A DNA stretch of 42,795 nucleotides. It comes from Clostridiales bacterium Firm_14. GTDB lineage: Bacteria > Bacillota > Clostridia > Saccharofermentanales > Saccharofermentanaceae. The translations under genes and the position numbers were made by a program. Shown piece by piece: positions 1-8,881 of this stretch (positions are counted from its first letter, which is position 1; every line of letters begins with the position of its first letter). The notes beneath the pieces are model-generated. The model was not told the DNA's origin. It searched no databases and saw only the letters and a list, made by a program, of their open reading frames with translations. The DNA lies in the NCBI GenBank assembly GCA_001604135.1, contig LVAT01000019.1, positions 1 to 42,795 of the forward strand, in the 5' to 3' direction.

Positions 1-81
1 AAATAAAGTTGTTTCCGAGGCTTTTCCGCACAAGCGAACGAAGTTCGCGCGGAGGACTTTAGCCGAGGAAAAACTTTATTT
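1..81 (-). repeat. Structured hairpin element, copy 1, at the lipoprotein stop codon
   Basis: On the minus strand the 10-base arm at 81-72 pairs with 10-1. Inside it lie, in order, a one-base bulge, a 5-bp helix, a symmetric TC/TC internal loop, a 3-4 bp helix, an internal loop TAAAGTCC, the helix TCCGC/GCGGA with a TTGT bulge, and a terminal hairpin GCGAAC-TTC-GTTCGC. The TAA stop of the adjacent lipoprotein gene lies in the outer stem. The core (TAARGTCCTCCGCG and GCTTGTGCGGAA) recurs at 24123-24194 and 27285-27356, but the arms differ in sequence while remaining self-complementary. The element may continue beyond base 1. Its function is unknown. Confidence 0.7.
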
Positions 82-975
82 CGGTGCATTTATGCTAAAG
101 AACACATAATCATCCGGATTCTCTTCTTCCCCGAACGGCGTCGGCGGTACGAAATAAGGCGAGTTGTCATCAATGATCTCACTAAGAGGCGTGTCCGTAT
201 CGTTTGCAACAAAGACACACATGAGGATTCCTCTGTAGAACTCCGGCACGATAAAATATGACGTGGAATGAATTACTATTTTCTCCTTTAAGAAAACATA
301 GCCGCCGCCTGCATCCTGAGTGCCGCCGTCAGCAAATTCCTGTGATCTGAATTCATAATAACCCATATGATATTTCTCACCCTTGTAGAAGACATTTCCC
401 GTTACTCCGAAGCTGTCGATCTGCGTCGACAGGTTAACGGAAGGGAAATTCCTTCCGGTGTAGTAATCAACGAAGCTCACGTTGTGATATGAGAAAAATG
501 AAGTATATACGCTCGAAGGCTGTTTGGTATAGATCGGGAATATCTGATCGTATGTTACTTCATAGACGATGTAACCAGGATCATCCTCCAGAGCATAGGC
601 CTGTACCGAAGGCTTTGTAACCGTCGAAATATAATTCAGGTTCTCGTTGACCTGGTTGTCGTTCCTGTCCAATGCGTAATAAACAAAATAGTTGTCTACA
701 TTTCCGCTGACCACACGGAGATTCTGAGTTGTTCCCCATGGCACATCGATAGGATCGATGTAGAGGTCTTCAAAAGCCTCCTTGGCATCGACACTGTTCA
801 GATCGTGTGACGGCTTTCCATAAGGCAGGGTAAAACCCATCTCGGATGTTTCCGAAGTATCCTCTGTCTCGGTTGGCATAGTGCCGCCACCGTTTCCGCC
901 GCCAAAACCGGAGCACGACGTCAGAGGTAATGCCAGAACGGAAATTATAAGAATAGATGCTAATGTCTTTTTCAT
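76..975 (-). CDS. Hypothetical lipoprotein
   Basis: A 299-residue protein with a lysine-rich start, a hydrophobic stretch and a lipobox ending LTSC near residue 21, so it should be lipidated and anchored outside the membrane. After the cysteine comes a glycine-rich and then acidic/threonine linker (about residues 22-48), typical of surface lipoproteins. The rest is rich in Tyr, Phe, Asp and Val, suggesting a beta-rich extracellular domain, but I recognise no family. The ATG follows an AAGGGA ribosome binding site. TATAAT on the minus strand at 1026-1021 is a likely -10. The stop codon lies inside the hairpin element at 1-81. It is transcribed alone; the next gene to the right ends at its own terminator. 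Confidence 0.75.
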   Translation of the reverse strand: MKKTLASILIISVLALPLTSCSGFGGGNGGGTMPTETEDTSETSEMGFTLPYGKPSHDLNSVDAKEAFEDLYIDPIDVPWGTTQNLRVVSGNVDNYFVYYALDRNDNQVNENLNYISTVTKPSVQAYALEDDPGYIVYEVTYDQIFPIYTKQPSSVYTSFFSYHNVSFVDYYTGRNFPSVNLSTQIDSFGVTGNVFYKGEKYHMGYYEFRSQEFADGGTQDAGGGYVFLKEKIVIHSTSYFIVPEFYRGILMCVFVANDTDTPLSEIIDDNSPYFVPPTPFGEEENPDDYVFFSINAPK

Positions 976-1020
976 TTCTTTATCCCTTATTGATTAAATC
1001 CCTAATGTTCCCTTAATGGA

Positions 1021-1026
1021 ATTATA
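1021..1026 (-). promoter_or_regulatory. Probable -10 of the lipoprotein gene
   Basis: TATAAT on the minus strand lies 46 bases before the lipoprotein start and is followed directly by TCC. The same TATAAT-(T/C)CC arrangement precedes the two other lipoprotein genes, at 14966-14971 and 16046-16051. No convincing -35 is seen. Confidence 0.4.
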
Positions 1027-1050
1027 TCATCACCCGCCAAAGCAGGCGAG

Positions 1051-1087
1051 AAAAACAAAGAGGTTGCCACAAATATGACAACCTCTT
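1051..1087 (-). terminator. Intrinsic terminator of the ABC exporter operon
   Basis: On the minus strand AAGAGGTTGTC (1087-1077) can pair with GGCAACCTCTT (1068-1058), followed by TTGTTTTT. It lies 32 bases after the stop codon of the second exporter gene. Confidence 0.8.
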
Positions 1088-1118
1088 AATTCTTTCTTCT
1101 GTCCGAGAGCAAAACTGC

Positions 1119-3095
1119 TTATTCGAGTTCAAAGGCTCCTGTGTAAAGCTGATAGTATGTGCCCTTCTCAGCGATGAGCTGCTCGTGTGAACCGCGCTCG
1201 ATGATCTTACCGTGATCCAATACCATGATGACATCAGAATTCATGACGGTCGAAAGTCTGTGCGCAATTACGAATACCGTTCTGCCCTCCATGAGCTTGT
1301 CCATACCGCGCTGTACGATTGCTTCCGTACGTGTGTCGATAGAGGACGTAGCTTCGTCGAGGATCATTACCGGCGGGTTGGCTACAGCTGCTCTTGCGAT
1401 CGCAATAAGCTGTCTCTGACCCTGTGAGAGATTGGATCCGTTGTTATTGAGCATCGTCTCATAACCGTCAGGAAGACGCTCGATAAAGTCTGCGGCGCCT
1501 GCAAGTCTTGCAGCTTCTTTGCACTCTTCATCCGTAGCATCGAGCTTTCCGTAACGGATGTTCTCCATAACGGTGCCAGTGAAAAGATTCGTCTCCTGAA
1601 GAACAAGGCCTAAGGATCTTCTCAAGTCCTTCTTCTTGATCTTGTTTACGTTGATGCCGTCGTAACGGATCTTGCCGTCAGCGATATCGTAGAAGCGGTT
1701 GATGAGGTTTGTGATCGTTGTCTTTCCTGCACCTGTCGCGCCTACGAAAGCAACCTTCTGGCCGGGCTTTGCGAAGACGGACACATCGTAAAGGACCTGC
1801 TTTTCGGGCACATAGGCAAAGTCAACTTCATTGAGCAGTACGTCACCCTTAAGTTCGGTATATGTGATCGTACCGTCTGCCTTATGAGGATGCTTCCATG
1901 CCCAGTGACCGGTCTGGTGATCAGCCTCAGTGATCGTGCCGTCAGAAGCGATATTTGCATTAACGAGCGTTACATAGCCGTCATCTGTCTCAGGCTTTTC
2001 ATCGAGAAGATCGAAGATCCTCTGGGCACCTGCGCCTGCCATAACGATCGCATTCATCTGCATCGTGAGCTGGTTGATATTGCCCATGAACTGCTTGCTT
2101 CCGTTAAGGAACGGAACGACGATATCGACGCCCATCGGCAGTCCGGAGAATGAGAAATTGACAACATGCAGAGCTGTCATGATGCCGCCTGCCACAGCGA
2201 GGAGAACATAAATGATGTTTCCGATATTGTTGATGATAGGAGCCAGGATATTCGCATAGGTATTGGCTTTGCCGCTGTCTTCGGCAAGACCGTCATTGAG
2301 TTTGTTGAACTCTTCAGTGACCTTGCCCTCGTGGTTAAATACCTTGACGACCTTCTGACCGTTCATTATCTCCTGAATGTAGCCTTCGGTAGCGGCAACG
2401 GCTTTCTGCTGCCTGATAAAGTACTTGGCTGAACCTGCGCCGACTTTACCTGTAACGAGCATCATTACAATGATTCCGACGACCATTATCAAAGTGAGCC
2501 AGATGCTGTAACGGAGCATCGTAACAAATACCGTGATAACGACGACACCCGCTCTGATAATGTTCGGGATGGCCATGGATACGAGCTGTCTTAATGTATC
2601 GATATCGTTGGTATAGTGGCTCATGATGTCGCCGTGCTTATGAGTATCGAAATAGCTCAAAGGCAGTGTCTGCATCTTGTTGAACAGGTCAGTTCTGAGC
2701 TTGTGCAGGAACTTCTGCGTCATGTAGGCCATGAGCTGTGAATTCAGTATGCTTACGACCGCAGCGCCTGCATAGATGCAGATTAGCGGGATCAGGTATG
2801 AGACGATCTTAATCTTTGCGTATTCCCAGTCGCCTGATTCCAGAGTCTCCTCAAGAACCGCCGTGACTTTCTGAAGGAATACCATCGGGAGTGCCGCTGC
2901 AACAGCGTTGTAGATATTGAAGATTACAATGACCCACGTGAGGACGGGGAACTGCTTGATATACATCTTTACAACGCGCTTGAGGCTTCCCATGGATCCG
3001 ATGACCTGGGACATCGAAGCCGGGCCTCTGCGTCTTCCGCCGGGTGCGGGTGCTGCTTCTATCTTTTGCTTGGGAGCATTGGGCTTTTTACTCAT
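1119..3095 (-). CDS. ABC exporter half-transporter, canonical-site subunit
   Basis: A 658-residue type IV ABC exporter subunit: N-terminal basic/proline-rich tail, six-helix transmembrane domain, C-terminal ATPase domain. Walker A is GATGAGKTT, the signature is NLSQGQRQ, Walker B ends in the catalytic glutamate (MILDEATSSID), and the switch histidine is present (IAHRLSTV). Its partner at 3088-4830 has a degenerate site, as in TM287/TM288-type heterodimers, which export drugs, lipids or peptides; the substrate here is unknown. Between the transmembrane and ATPase domains is an insertion of about 45 residues rich in Trp, His, Asp and Thr. The start at 3095 is chosen for its GGAGG site; it overlaps the upstream gene by 8 bases, implying coupled translation. 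Confidence 0.93.
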   Translation of the reverse strand: MSKKPNAPKQKIEAAPAPGGRRRGPASMSQVIGSMGSLKRVVKMYIKQFPVLTWVIVIFNIYNAVAAALPMVFLQKVTAVLEETLESGDWEYAKIKIVSYLIPLICIYAGAAVVSILNSQLMAYMTQKFLHKLRTDLFNKMQTLPLSYFDTHKHGDIMSHYTNDIDTLRQLVSMAIPNIIRAGVVVITVFVTMLRYSIWLTLIMVVGIIVMMLVTGKVGAGSAKYFIRQQKAVAATEGYIQEIMNGQKVVKVFNHEGKVTEEFNKLNDGLAEDSGKANTYANILAPIINNIGNIIYVLLAVAGGIMTALHVVNFSFSGLPMGVDIVVPFLNGSKQFMGNINQLTMQMNAIVMAGAGAQRIFDLLDEKPETDDGYVTLVNANIASDGTITEADHQTGHWAWKHPHKADGTITYTELKGDVLLNEVDFAYVPEKQVLYDVSVFAKPGQKVAFVGATGAGKTTITNLINRFYDIADGKIRYDGINVNKIKKKDLRRSLGLVLQETNLFTGTVMENIRYGKLDATDEECKEAARLAGAADFIERLPDGYETMLNNNGSNLSQGQRQLIAIARAAVANPPVMILDEATSSIDTRTEAIVQRGMDKLMEGRTVFVIAHRLSTVMNSDVIMVLDHGKIIERGSHEQLIAEKGTYYQLYTGAFELE

Positions 3096-4830
3096 TGTCC
3101 GATCCTCCCTTCGTCTGTTCTTCGTAGATCTCACGATAGATCTCATTGCTCTTTAAGAGCTCCTCGTGAGTACCGGTACCCATGATCTTGCCGCCGTCCA
3201 TGATGATGATCATGTCACATTCCTGAACGGAAGCGACTCTCTGGGCAATAATGATCTTTGTAGTCTCAGGGATATATTCCTTGAATCCCTTTCTTATCAA
3301 TGCATCTGTTCTGGTATCGACTGCAGATGTGGAGTCGTCCAGGATCAGGATCTTCGGGCGCTTCAAAAGCGCTCTTGCAATACAGAGTCTCTGCTTCTGA
3401 CCGCCTGAGACGTTGGTGCCGCCCTGCTCTATATGAGTATCGAATCCTTCCGGGAAGGAAGATACGAACTCATAAGCCTGGGCGATCTTGCATGCCTCAA
3501 CAAGCTCTTCGTCAGATGCATTCTCATTACCCCATCTGAGGTTCTCGGCGATCGTTCCGGAGAACAGCTCGTTCTTCTGGAGAACGACCGAGACGGCGTC
3601 TCTTAATGTCTTTACGTCATAATCCTTTACGGGTACGCCGCCGACTTTTACCTCGCCTTCAGTAACATCGTAAAGTCTCGGGATAAGCTGGATCAGTGTG
3701 GTCTTGGATGAACCCGTACCGCCTAAGATACCGACTGACATTCCGCTGTCTATGTGAAGGTCGATGTCGAAAAGCGCATTTCTTGCAGCCTTCTCGGAAT
3801 ATTTGAAAGCAACATCCGTGAAATCGATCGAACCGTCCCTGACTTCCATGACAGGATTCTCGGGATTTGCGATAGAAGGCTTCTCTTCAAGGACCTCAAC
3901 GATACGCTTGGCTGCCTCTACCGACATCGTGAGCATGACGTATATCATTGATACCATCATGAGTGACATGAGGACCATGAAGCCGTATGTCATAAGTGCT
4001 GAGATCTGGCCGATATTGATCACGGTGCCGTTGCTCTGGATAGCCATTTTCGAGCCGACATAAAGAACAAATACAACATTGAAATGCAGGCAGAGTTCCA
4101 TGAGAGGAGAGTTAAGACCGACGATCTTCTCAGCCTTGGTGAAGTCCAGTCTGATATTGTCTGAAGCCTTGCCGAACTTGTCCTGCTCGTATTCTTCTCT
4201 TGCAAAGCCCTTAACGACGCGCATTCCGCGGACGTTTTCCTCAATGGATTCGTTCATCTTGTCGTACTTCTTGAATACGGCGCGGAAAGCAGGCATTGCG
4301 AGCTTTCCGATAATGATCAGACCAACAGCAAGAATGGGTACAACGATCACGAAAGTCGTAGCAAGCGAACCTCCGAGAACATATGCCATGATGATCGCAA
4401 AAGCAAACATCAGAGGCGCTCTTACCGCGATCCTTATCATCATCATAAATGCATTCTGAACGGTAGTGATATCTGTAGTCATTCTCGTAACGAGAGATGA
4501 CGTGGAGAATTTATCGATGTTTCCGAATGAGAATTTCTGGACCTTGGCGAACATATCGGATCTTAAGTTCCCCGCAAATCCGGCTGATGCCTTGGCAGAG
4601 AAATTGCCAGCCAATGCGCCGCAGGTAAGTGACAGGATCGCAGCTACGGTAATAACACCGCCGATCTTAAGAATGGTGTCCATCCCTGCATTATCCTGGA
4701 TCATATTAACCATGTACGCAGTGATAAACGGTATTACTACTTCAAGAATAACTTCTCCGATAATAAAAACGAGCGACAGTACCGTATCCTTCGTATACTG
4801 CCGGATAGATTTCATCAGTTTTCGTATCAA
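3088..4830 (-). CDS. ABC exporter half-transporter, degenerate-site subunit
   Basis: A 580-residue ABC exporter half with a six-helix membrane domain and an ATPase domain. Walker A reads GGTGSSKTT and the signature NVSGGQKQR is intact, but the Walker B glutamate is Asp (LILDDSTSAVD) and the H-loop histidine is Gln (IIAQRVASV). Those two substitutions mark the TM287-type partner of a heterodimer with one low-activity ATP site. A GTG further upstream (4875) extends the frame, but a TATAAT at 4868-4863 lies inside that extension. The TTG at 4830 has a GGAGG eight bases before it, so I take it as the start. First gene of a two-gene operon. Confidence 0.9.
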   Translation of the reverse strand: MIRKLMKSIRQYTKDTVLSLVFIIGEVILEVVIPFITAYMVNMIQDNAGMDTILKIGGVITVAAILSLTCGALAGNFSAKASAGFAGNLRSDMFAKVQKFSFGNIDKFSTSSLVTRMTTDITTVQNAFMMMIRIAVRAPLMFAFAIIMAYVLGGSLATTFVIVVPILAVGLIIIGKLAMPAFRAVFKKYDKMNESIEENVRGMRVVKGFAREEYEQDKFGKASDNIRLDFTKAEKIVGLNSPLMELCLHFNVVFVLYVGSKMAIQSNGTVINIGQISALMTYGFMVLMSLMMVSMIYVMLTMSVEAAKRIVEVLEEKPSIANPENPVMEVRDGSIDFTDVAFKYSEKAARNALFDIDLHIDSGMSVGILGGTGSSKTTLIQLIPRLYDVTEGEVKVGGVPVKDYDVKTLRDAVSVVLQKNELFSGTIAENLRWGNENASDEELVEACKIAQAYEFVSSFPEGFDTHIEQGGTNVSGGQKQRLCIARALLKRPKILILDDSTSAVDTRTDALIRKGFKEYIPETTKIIIAQRVASVQECDMIIIMDGGKIMGTGTHEELLKSNEIYREIYEEQTKGGSDNE

Positions 4831-4862
4831 GGACTCTTCCTCCTGCGCATAATCAAACACTT

Positions 4863-4868
4863 TATTAT
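4863..4868 (-). promoter_or_regulatory. Probable -10 of the ABC exporter operon
   Basis: TATAAT on the minus strand is 32 bases before the TTG start at 4830. The -35 is weak. It excludes the upstream GTG as a start if it is used. Confidence 0.45.
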
Positions 4869-4909
4869 AGAACACGACGAAAAATATTTGTATTTATTAT
4901 TTTATTATT

Positions 4910-4938
4910 TTGACGTACTTCTGTTGCGATGTTATTAT
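4910..4938 (+). promoter_or_regulatory. Promoter of the acyl-CoA synthetase gene
   Basis: TTGACG (4910-4915), a 17-base spacer and TATTAT (4933-4938) form a good housekeeping-type promoter 47 bases before the start codon. It is back to back with the exporter promoter. Confidence 0.65.
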
Positions 4939-4985
4939 TGTCTTTGGCTTTATTTAAATAAGTAAAGCACAAGGGAGGAATAAAC

Positions 4986-6623
4986 ATGCCTGTAATGGAT
5001 TTATTGAGACGCAACGCACGTGAACACGGCGATGAAGTAGCTCTCGTAGAACTTAACCCCACAATGGAAGACACCAGAAAGATCTCCTTCAAGGAATTCG
5101 ACCTTGTCCAGCAGACAAAGTCCATGCCTTACCGTCACGAGATCACATGGCAGATCTTCGACGAAAAGTCCAACAGAGTAGCAAATATGCTCTTGGGCAG
5201 AGGCATCAAGAAGGGTGACAAAGTAGCTATCCTTATGTTCAACTGCCTCGAATGGCTTCCTATCTATTTCGGTATCTTAAAGACAGGCGCCATCGCAGTT
5301 CCTTTTAATTTCAGATACACAGCAAACGAGATTTCCTACTGTGCGGATCTGGCCGAGATCTCAGTTATGTTCTTCGGTCCCGAATTCGTAGACAGACTTA
5401 ATATCAATGCAGAAGAACTCACAAAGGACAGACTCCTCCTCTATGTAGGCGACGGTCAGGCTCCCGAGTTCGCAGAGAATTACTGGCAGCAGGTTGCTGA
5501 CTATTCTTCCAAGGATCCCATGATCGAGCTTAAGGAAGAAGACTACGCAGCTATCTATTTCTCATCCGGTACGACAGGATTCCCGAAGGCTATCCTTCAC
5601 CCTCACAGAAGCCTTACACAGGCAGCTGAGATGGAGGCCGTACACCATGAGACAGGCAAGAATGACTGCTTCCTCTGCATCCCACCGCTCTATCACACAG
5701 GCGCCAAGTTCCACTGGATGGGTTCTTTGTGGACATGCTCCAAGGCAGTTCTTCTCAAGGGAACAAAGCCTGATGTTATCCTCAAGGCAGCATCCGACGA
5801 GCAGTGCACGATCGTATGGCTCCTCGTACCGTGGGCTCAGGACATCCTCGATGCATTGGACAGAGGCGAATTAAAGCTCTCAGATTATAAGCTCGACCAG
5901 TGGCGTCTTATGCACATCGGCGCACAGCCCGTACCTCCCTCACTCATCCGTCACTGGAAGGATTATTTCCCGAATCATCAGTACGATACAAACTACGGCC
6001 TTTCCGAATCCACCGGCCCAGGCTGCGTCCACCTCGGACTTGCAAATACTCACAAGGTCGGCGCCATCGGTGTTCCCGGCTACCGTTGGGAGTGCAAGAT
6101 CGTTGACGAAGATGGCAACATCGTGCCTCAGGGCGAGGTCGGTGAGCTCTGCGTCAAGGGTCCCGGCGTAATGCTCGAATACTACAGAAACCCTGAAGCA
6201 ACGAAGGAGACATTAAGAGACGGCTGGCTTTTCACAGGCGACATGGCACGTCAGGACGAAGACGGCTTCTATTTCCTCGTTGACCGTAAGAAGGACGTTA
6301 TCGTATCAGGCGGTGAGAACATCTACCCTGTCGAGATCGAGAACTTCCTCCAGGAATATCCGAAGGTTAAGGACGTTGCAGTAATCGGTCTTCCCGACAA
6401 GAGACTCGGTGAGATCACGGGCGCAATCGTTGAGATCGAACCCGGCAGCAACTGCACCGTTGAAGAGCTCGAAAAGTTCTGCACTCAGCTTCCCCGTTAC
6501 AAGAGACCGAAGCAGATCATCTTGGCTGACGTTCCGAGAAACGCCACAGGAAAGATCGAAAAACCTGTTCTCCGTAAGAGATATGGCGCTGAAAGACTTG
6601 TAGAACAGGAAAATCAGTCTTAA
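4986..6623 (+). CDS. Acyl-CoA synthetase (AMP-forming)
   Basis: A 545-residue class I adenylate-forming enzyme, the usual length for fatty- or aryl-acid CoA ligases. It activates a carboxylic acid with ATP to an acyl-adenylate and transfers it to CoA in the cytoplasm. Visible motifs are the phosphate loop SSGTTGFPK near residue 200, YGLSESTG, the GWLFTGD hinge region, and the C-terminal RNATGKIEK with the catalytic lysine. An AGGGAGG site precedes the ATG. A strong terminator separates it from a sodium:solute symporter in the same direction, which may import its substrate. The acid is not identifiable from sequence; fatty, aromatic or carnitine-like acids are all possible. Confidence 0.9.
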   Translation: MPVMDLLRRNAREHGDEVALVELNPTMEDTRKISFKEFDLVQQTKSMPYRHEITWQIFDEKSNRVANMLLGRGIKKGDKVAILMFNCLEWLPIYFGILKTGAIAVPFNFRYTANEISYCADLAEISVMFFGPEFVDRLNINAEELTKDRLLLYVGDGQAPEFAENYWQQVADYSSKDPMIELKEEDYAAIYFSSGTTGFPKAILHPHRSLTQAAEMEAVHHETGKNDCFLCIPPLYHTGAKFHWMGSLWTCSKAVLLKGTKPDVILKAASDEQCTIVWLLVPWAQDILDALDRGELKLSDYKLDQWRLMHIGAQPVPPSLIRHWKDYFPNHQYDTNYGLSESTGPGCVHLGLANTHKVGAIGVPGYRWECKIVDEDGNIVPQGEVGELCVKGPGVMLEYYRNPEATKETLRDGWLFTGDMARQDEDGFYFLVDRKKDVIVSGGENIYPVEIENFLQEYPKVKDVAVIGLPDKRLGEITGAIVEIEPGSNCTVEELEKFCTQLPRYKRPKQIILADVPRNATGKIEKPVLRKRYGAERLVEQENQS

Positions 6624-6626
6624 AAT

Positions 6627-6666
6627 ATAAGCCTTGTGTGTTTTTAGACACAAGGCTTATTTTTTG
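6627..6666 (+). terminator. Intrinsic terminator after acyl-CoA synthetase
   Basis: A 13-bp perfect stem (6627-6639 with 6648-6660) is followed by a T run, four bases after the stop codon. The T-tract complement upstream is weak, so it acts mainly on the plus strand. Confidence 0.85.
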
Positions 6667-6728
6667 AATAAAAACGCTTCTTAACATTTTTGAGGGTGGA
6701 ACAGAAGCAAAAGTGAGGAACAAACAAC

Positions 6729-8300
6729 ATGGATTTGGCAATCAAGATCATCTTCCTTGTCGTCTTTTTCGCTGTCATGATCGGTATCGGTATCGTTACG
6801 CGTAAAAAGGCAAACAGTGTCGAAGGCTTCGTATTGGGCGGCAGAAACGCAGGACCCTGGCTCACGGCATTCGGTTACGGAACATCCTATTTCTCCGCAG
6901 TAGTATTCATCGGATATGCAGGACAGTTCGGTTGGAAATACGGTGTCGCATCAACATGGATCGGTATCGGAAACGCAGTTATCGGTTCACTTCTCGCATG
7001 GATAATCCTGGGCAGAAGAACGAGAGTCATGACAAAGCACTTGAACTCCAAGACAATGCCTGACTTCTTCGGTAAGAGATTCGACAGCAAGGCACTCCGT
7101 ATCGCAGCTGCCCTTATTTCTTTTATCTTCCTTATCCCTTATACATCTTCCGTATATAACGGTCTTTCAAGACTTTTCAATATGGCATTTAACATCGACT
7201 ATAAGATCTGCATCATCGTTATGGCAGCTCTTACATGCGTCTATGTTATCCTGGGCGGCTACATGGCAACTGTCGTAAACGACCTCGTTCAGGGCATCAT
7301 CATGCTCTTCGGCATAACAGCAGTCATCGTTACTGTTCTTAACAACAACGGCGGTTTCCTTACCGCTCTTACAACACTCTCACAGACAGAGTCCGATCTT
7401 CCCGTTACAGCAGGCATGCAGGGTGCGTTCACATCATTCTTCGGACCTGACCCTCTTAACCTCTTCGGCGTAATCATCCTTACATCTTTGGGTACTTGGG
7501 GTCTTCCCCAGATGGTCGGCAAGTTCTATGCCATCAAAGACGAGAAGTCCGTTAAGGCAGGAACGATCATCTCCACTATCTTCGCATTCATCGTTGCCGG
7601 TGGCTGCTACTTCCTTGGCGGCTTTGCAAGACTCTACAAGGATAATCAGGCAATCTACAAGGAAGACGGTACCGTCATGTACGACTCCATCATCCCTACA
7701 ATGCTCGACAACCTCCCTACAATTCTCGTAGGCGTAGTTATCGTTCTCGTTCTTTCAGCATCAATGTCCACACTGTCTTCCCTCGTTCTCACATCGAGCT
7801 CGACAGTTACTTTGGACCTCATCGAACAGATCAAGCCCAAGAAGAACGAAGACAAGAAGAAGAGAGAAAAGACACAGCTCATTACAATGCGTCTTCTGCT
7901 CGTATTCTTCATCCTCGTATCCGTTCTCCTCTCCCTTAACCCTCCGACGTTTATCGCTCAGCTCATGGGTTATTCATGGGGTGCACTCGCAGGAGCATTC
8001 CTCGCACCGTTCCTCTGGGGTCTCTACTGGAAGAAGACAACAAAGCTCTCCGTATGGGTATGCTTCATCTTCGGTGTAGGCTTCACGGTTGCTAACATGT
8101 TCCTGAAGTTCATCGCTTCACCTATCAATGCAGGCGCGGTCACAATGGTTGCAGGCCTCATCATCGTACCTCTCGTAAGCCTCATCACACCTAAGCTTGC
8201 TAAGGACAAGGTCGACGGCATCTTCTCCTGCTACGACGAGAAGGTCACAGTCGAGAAGAGATATTCCCTTCCCGAGGAAGCACCTGCAGACGAAGTCTGA
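6729..8300 (+). CDS. Sodium:solute symporter family protein
   Basis: A 523-residue polytopic membrane protein with about 13 hydrophobic segments, the usual size for the SSS family (PutP, PanF, acetate permeases). Family features visible are the GGRNAGPWLTAFGYGTSYFSA stretch near residue 37 and a Ser/Thr-rich helix SMSTLSSLVLTSSST around residue 350, which in this family helps form a Na+ site. It should couple sodium influx to uptake of a small organic solute. The start follows a GTGAGGA site. It lies downstream of the CoA ligase and ends at its own terminator. Substrate is unknown; a carboxylate is suggested only by context. Confidence 0.88.
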   Translation: MDLAIKIIFLVVFFAVMIGIGIVTRKKANSVEGFVLGGRNAGPWLTAFGYGTSYFSAVVFIGYAGQFGWKYGVASTWIGIGNAVIGSLLAWIILGRRTRVMTKHLNSKTMPDFFGKRFDSKALRIAAALISFIFLIPYTSSVYNGLSRLFNMAFNIDYKICIIVMAALTCVYVILGGYMATVVNDLVQGIIMLFGITAVIVTVLNNNGGFLTALTTLSQTESDLPVTAGMQGAFTSFFGPDPLNLFGVIILTSLGTWGLPQMVGKFYAIKDEKSVKAGTIISTIFAFIVAGGCYFLGGFARLYKDNQAIYKEDGTVMYDSIIPTMLDNLPTILVGVVIVLVLSASMSTLSSLVLTSSSTVTLDLIEQIKPKKNEDKKKREKTQLITMRLLLVFFILVSVLLSLNPPTFIAQLMGYSWGALAGAFLAPFLWGLYWKKTTKLSVWVCFIFGVGFTVANMFLKFIASPINAGAVTMVAGLIIVPLVSLITPKLAKDKVDGIFSCYDEKVTVEKRYSLPEEAPADEV

Positions 8301-8323
8301 CAGTATCGATAATTCAAATAACT

Positions 8324-8354
8324 ATGGGGTGTCCTGACGGGCACCCCATTTTTT
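8324..8354 (+). terminator. Intrinsic terminator after the symporter
   Basis: ATGGGGTG (8324-8331) pairs with CACCCCAT (8342-8349), followed by TTTTT, 23 bases after the stop. Confidence 0.85.
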
Positions 8355-8401
8355 GATTTATTTGAAATAACTCTTAGCGAGCATTATCTGTGTAATATCC
8401 G

Positions 8402-8716
8402 TCAGATCTTTACTACGCGGCCATCCTTATATTCCAGGTACAAGTCTGAGCTGTGTTCTTTGCCGAAGACTATCAATTTGCGCCTTACAGATCTTTCCGG
8501 AAAATCCCAGTTTCCTATTGTTGGAGCGTTTGAAGGTTCCTCGAAATAATTATATTCTTCCCGGATCATATACCATGGCACAATGGGCGAATAAGTATAT
8601 TCGTCTTCCGAAAATCCGGATTTGAACGGAATTGCAAAAAGCATTGCGAATACAGCAGTTGCTGCTATTACGACTGCTATCTTTACAAACAACCATTTCC
8701 ATTTTTTCTGTGACAT
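8402..8716 (-). CDS. Small single-pass membrane protein, unknown
   Basis: A 104-residue protein of no recognised family. It has a short basic start, one hydrophobic helix of about 22 residues (near residues 10-32), then an acidic/aromatic extracytoplasmic part with many Tyr, Glu and Pro. The start at 8716 is chosen because GGAAGG lies eight bases before this ATG; a start nine codons upstream lacks a site. It is downstream of the terminator of the aryl-acid operon and so probably transcribed alone. Confidence 0.55.
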   Translation of the reverse strand: MSQKKWKWLFVKIAVVIAATAVFAMLFAIPFKSGFSEDEYTYSPIVPWYMIREEYNYFEEPSNAPTIGNWDFPERSVRRKLIVFGKEHSSDLYLEYKDGRVVKI

Positions 8717-8827
8717 TCCAGGCACCTTCCGAAAACATATCATGAAACAACACTGATACTATTAATACAAATGAGTTGAATGAAATGTTGCAGATAATCT
8801 CATTAATCGTCATTATACTTGCGGAAC

Positions 8828-8859
8828 AAAAAGGAGCCGCCCCACAGGGACAGCTCCTT
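8828..8859 (-). terminator. Intrinsic terminator of the aryl-acid operon
   Basis: On the minus strand AAGGAGC (8859-8853) pairs with GCTCCTT (8837-8831), with a GC-rich inner stem and TTTTT after it. It follows the ACT-domain gene by 22 bases. Confidence 0.75.
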
Positions 8860-8881
8860 AAAAACTGTTTTTTAACTTATC

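Noticed and set aside
1-81. Hairpin element as a simple intrinsic terminator
   Set aside because: No T tract follows, the stem has conserved internal loops, and in copies 2 and 3 a separate terminator lies just downstream.
3088-4875. Longer form of the degenerate-site ABC subunit from a GTG at 4875
   Set aside because: A likely -10 lies within the extension and the GTG has no ribosome binding site, while TTG at 4830 has GGAGG at 8 bases.
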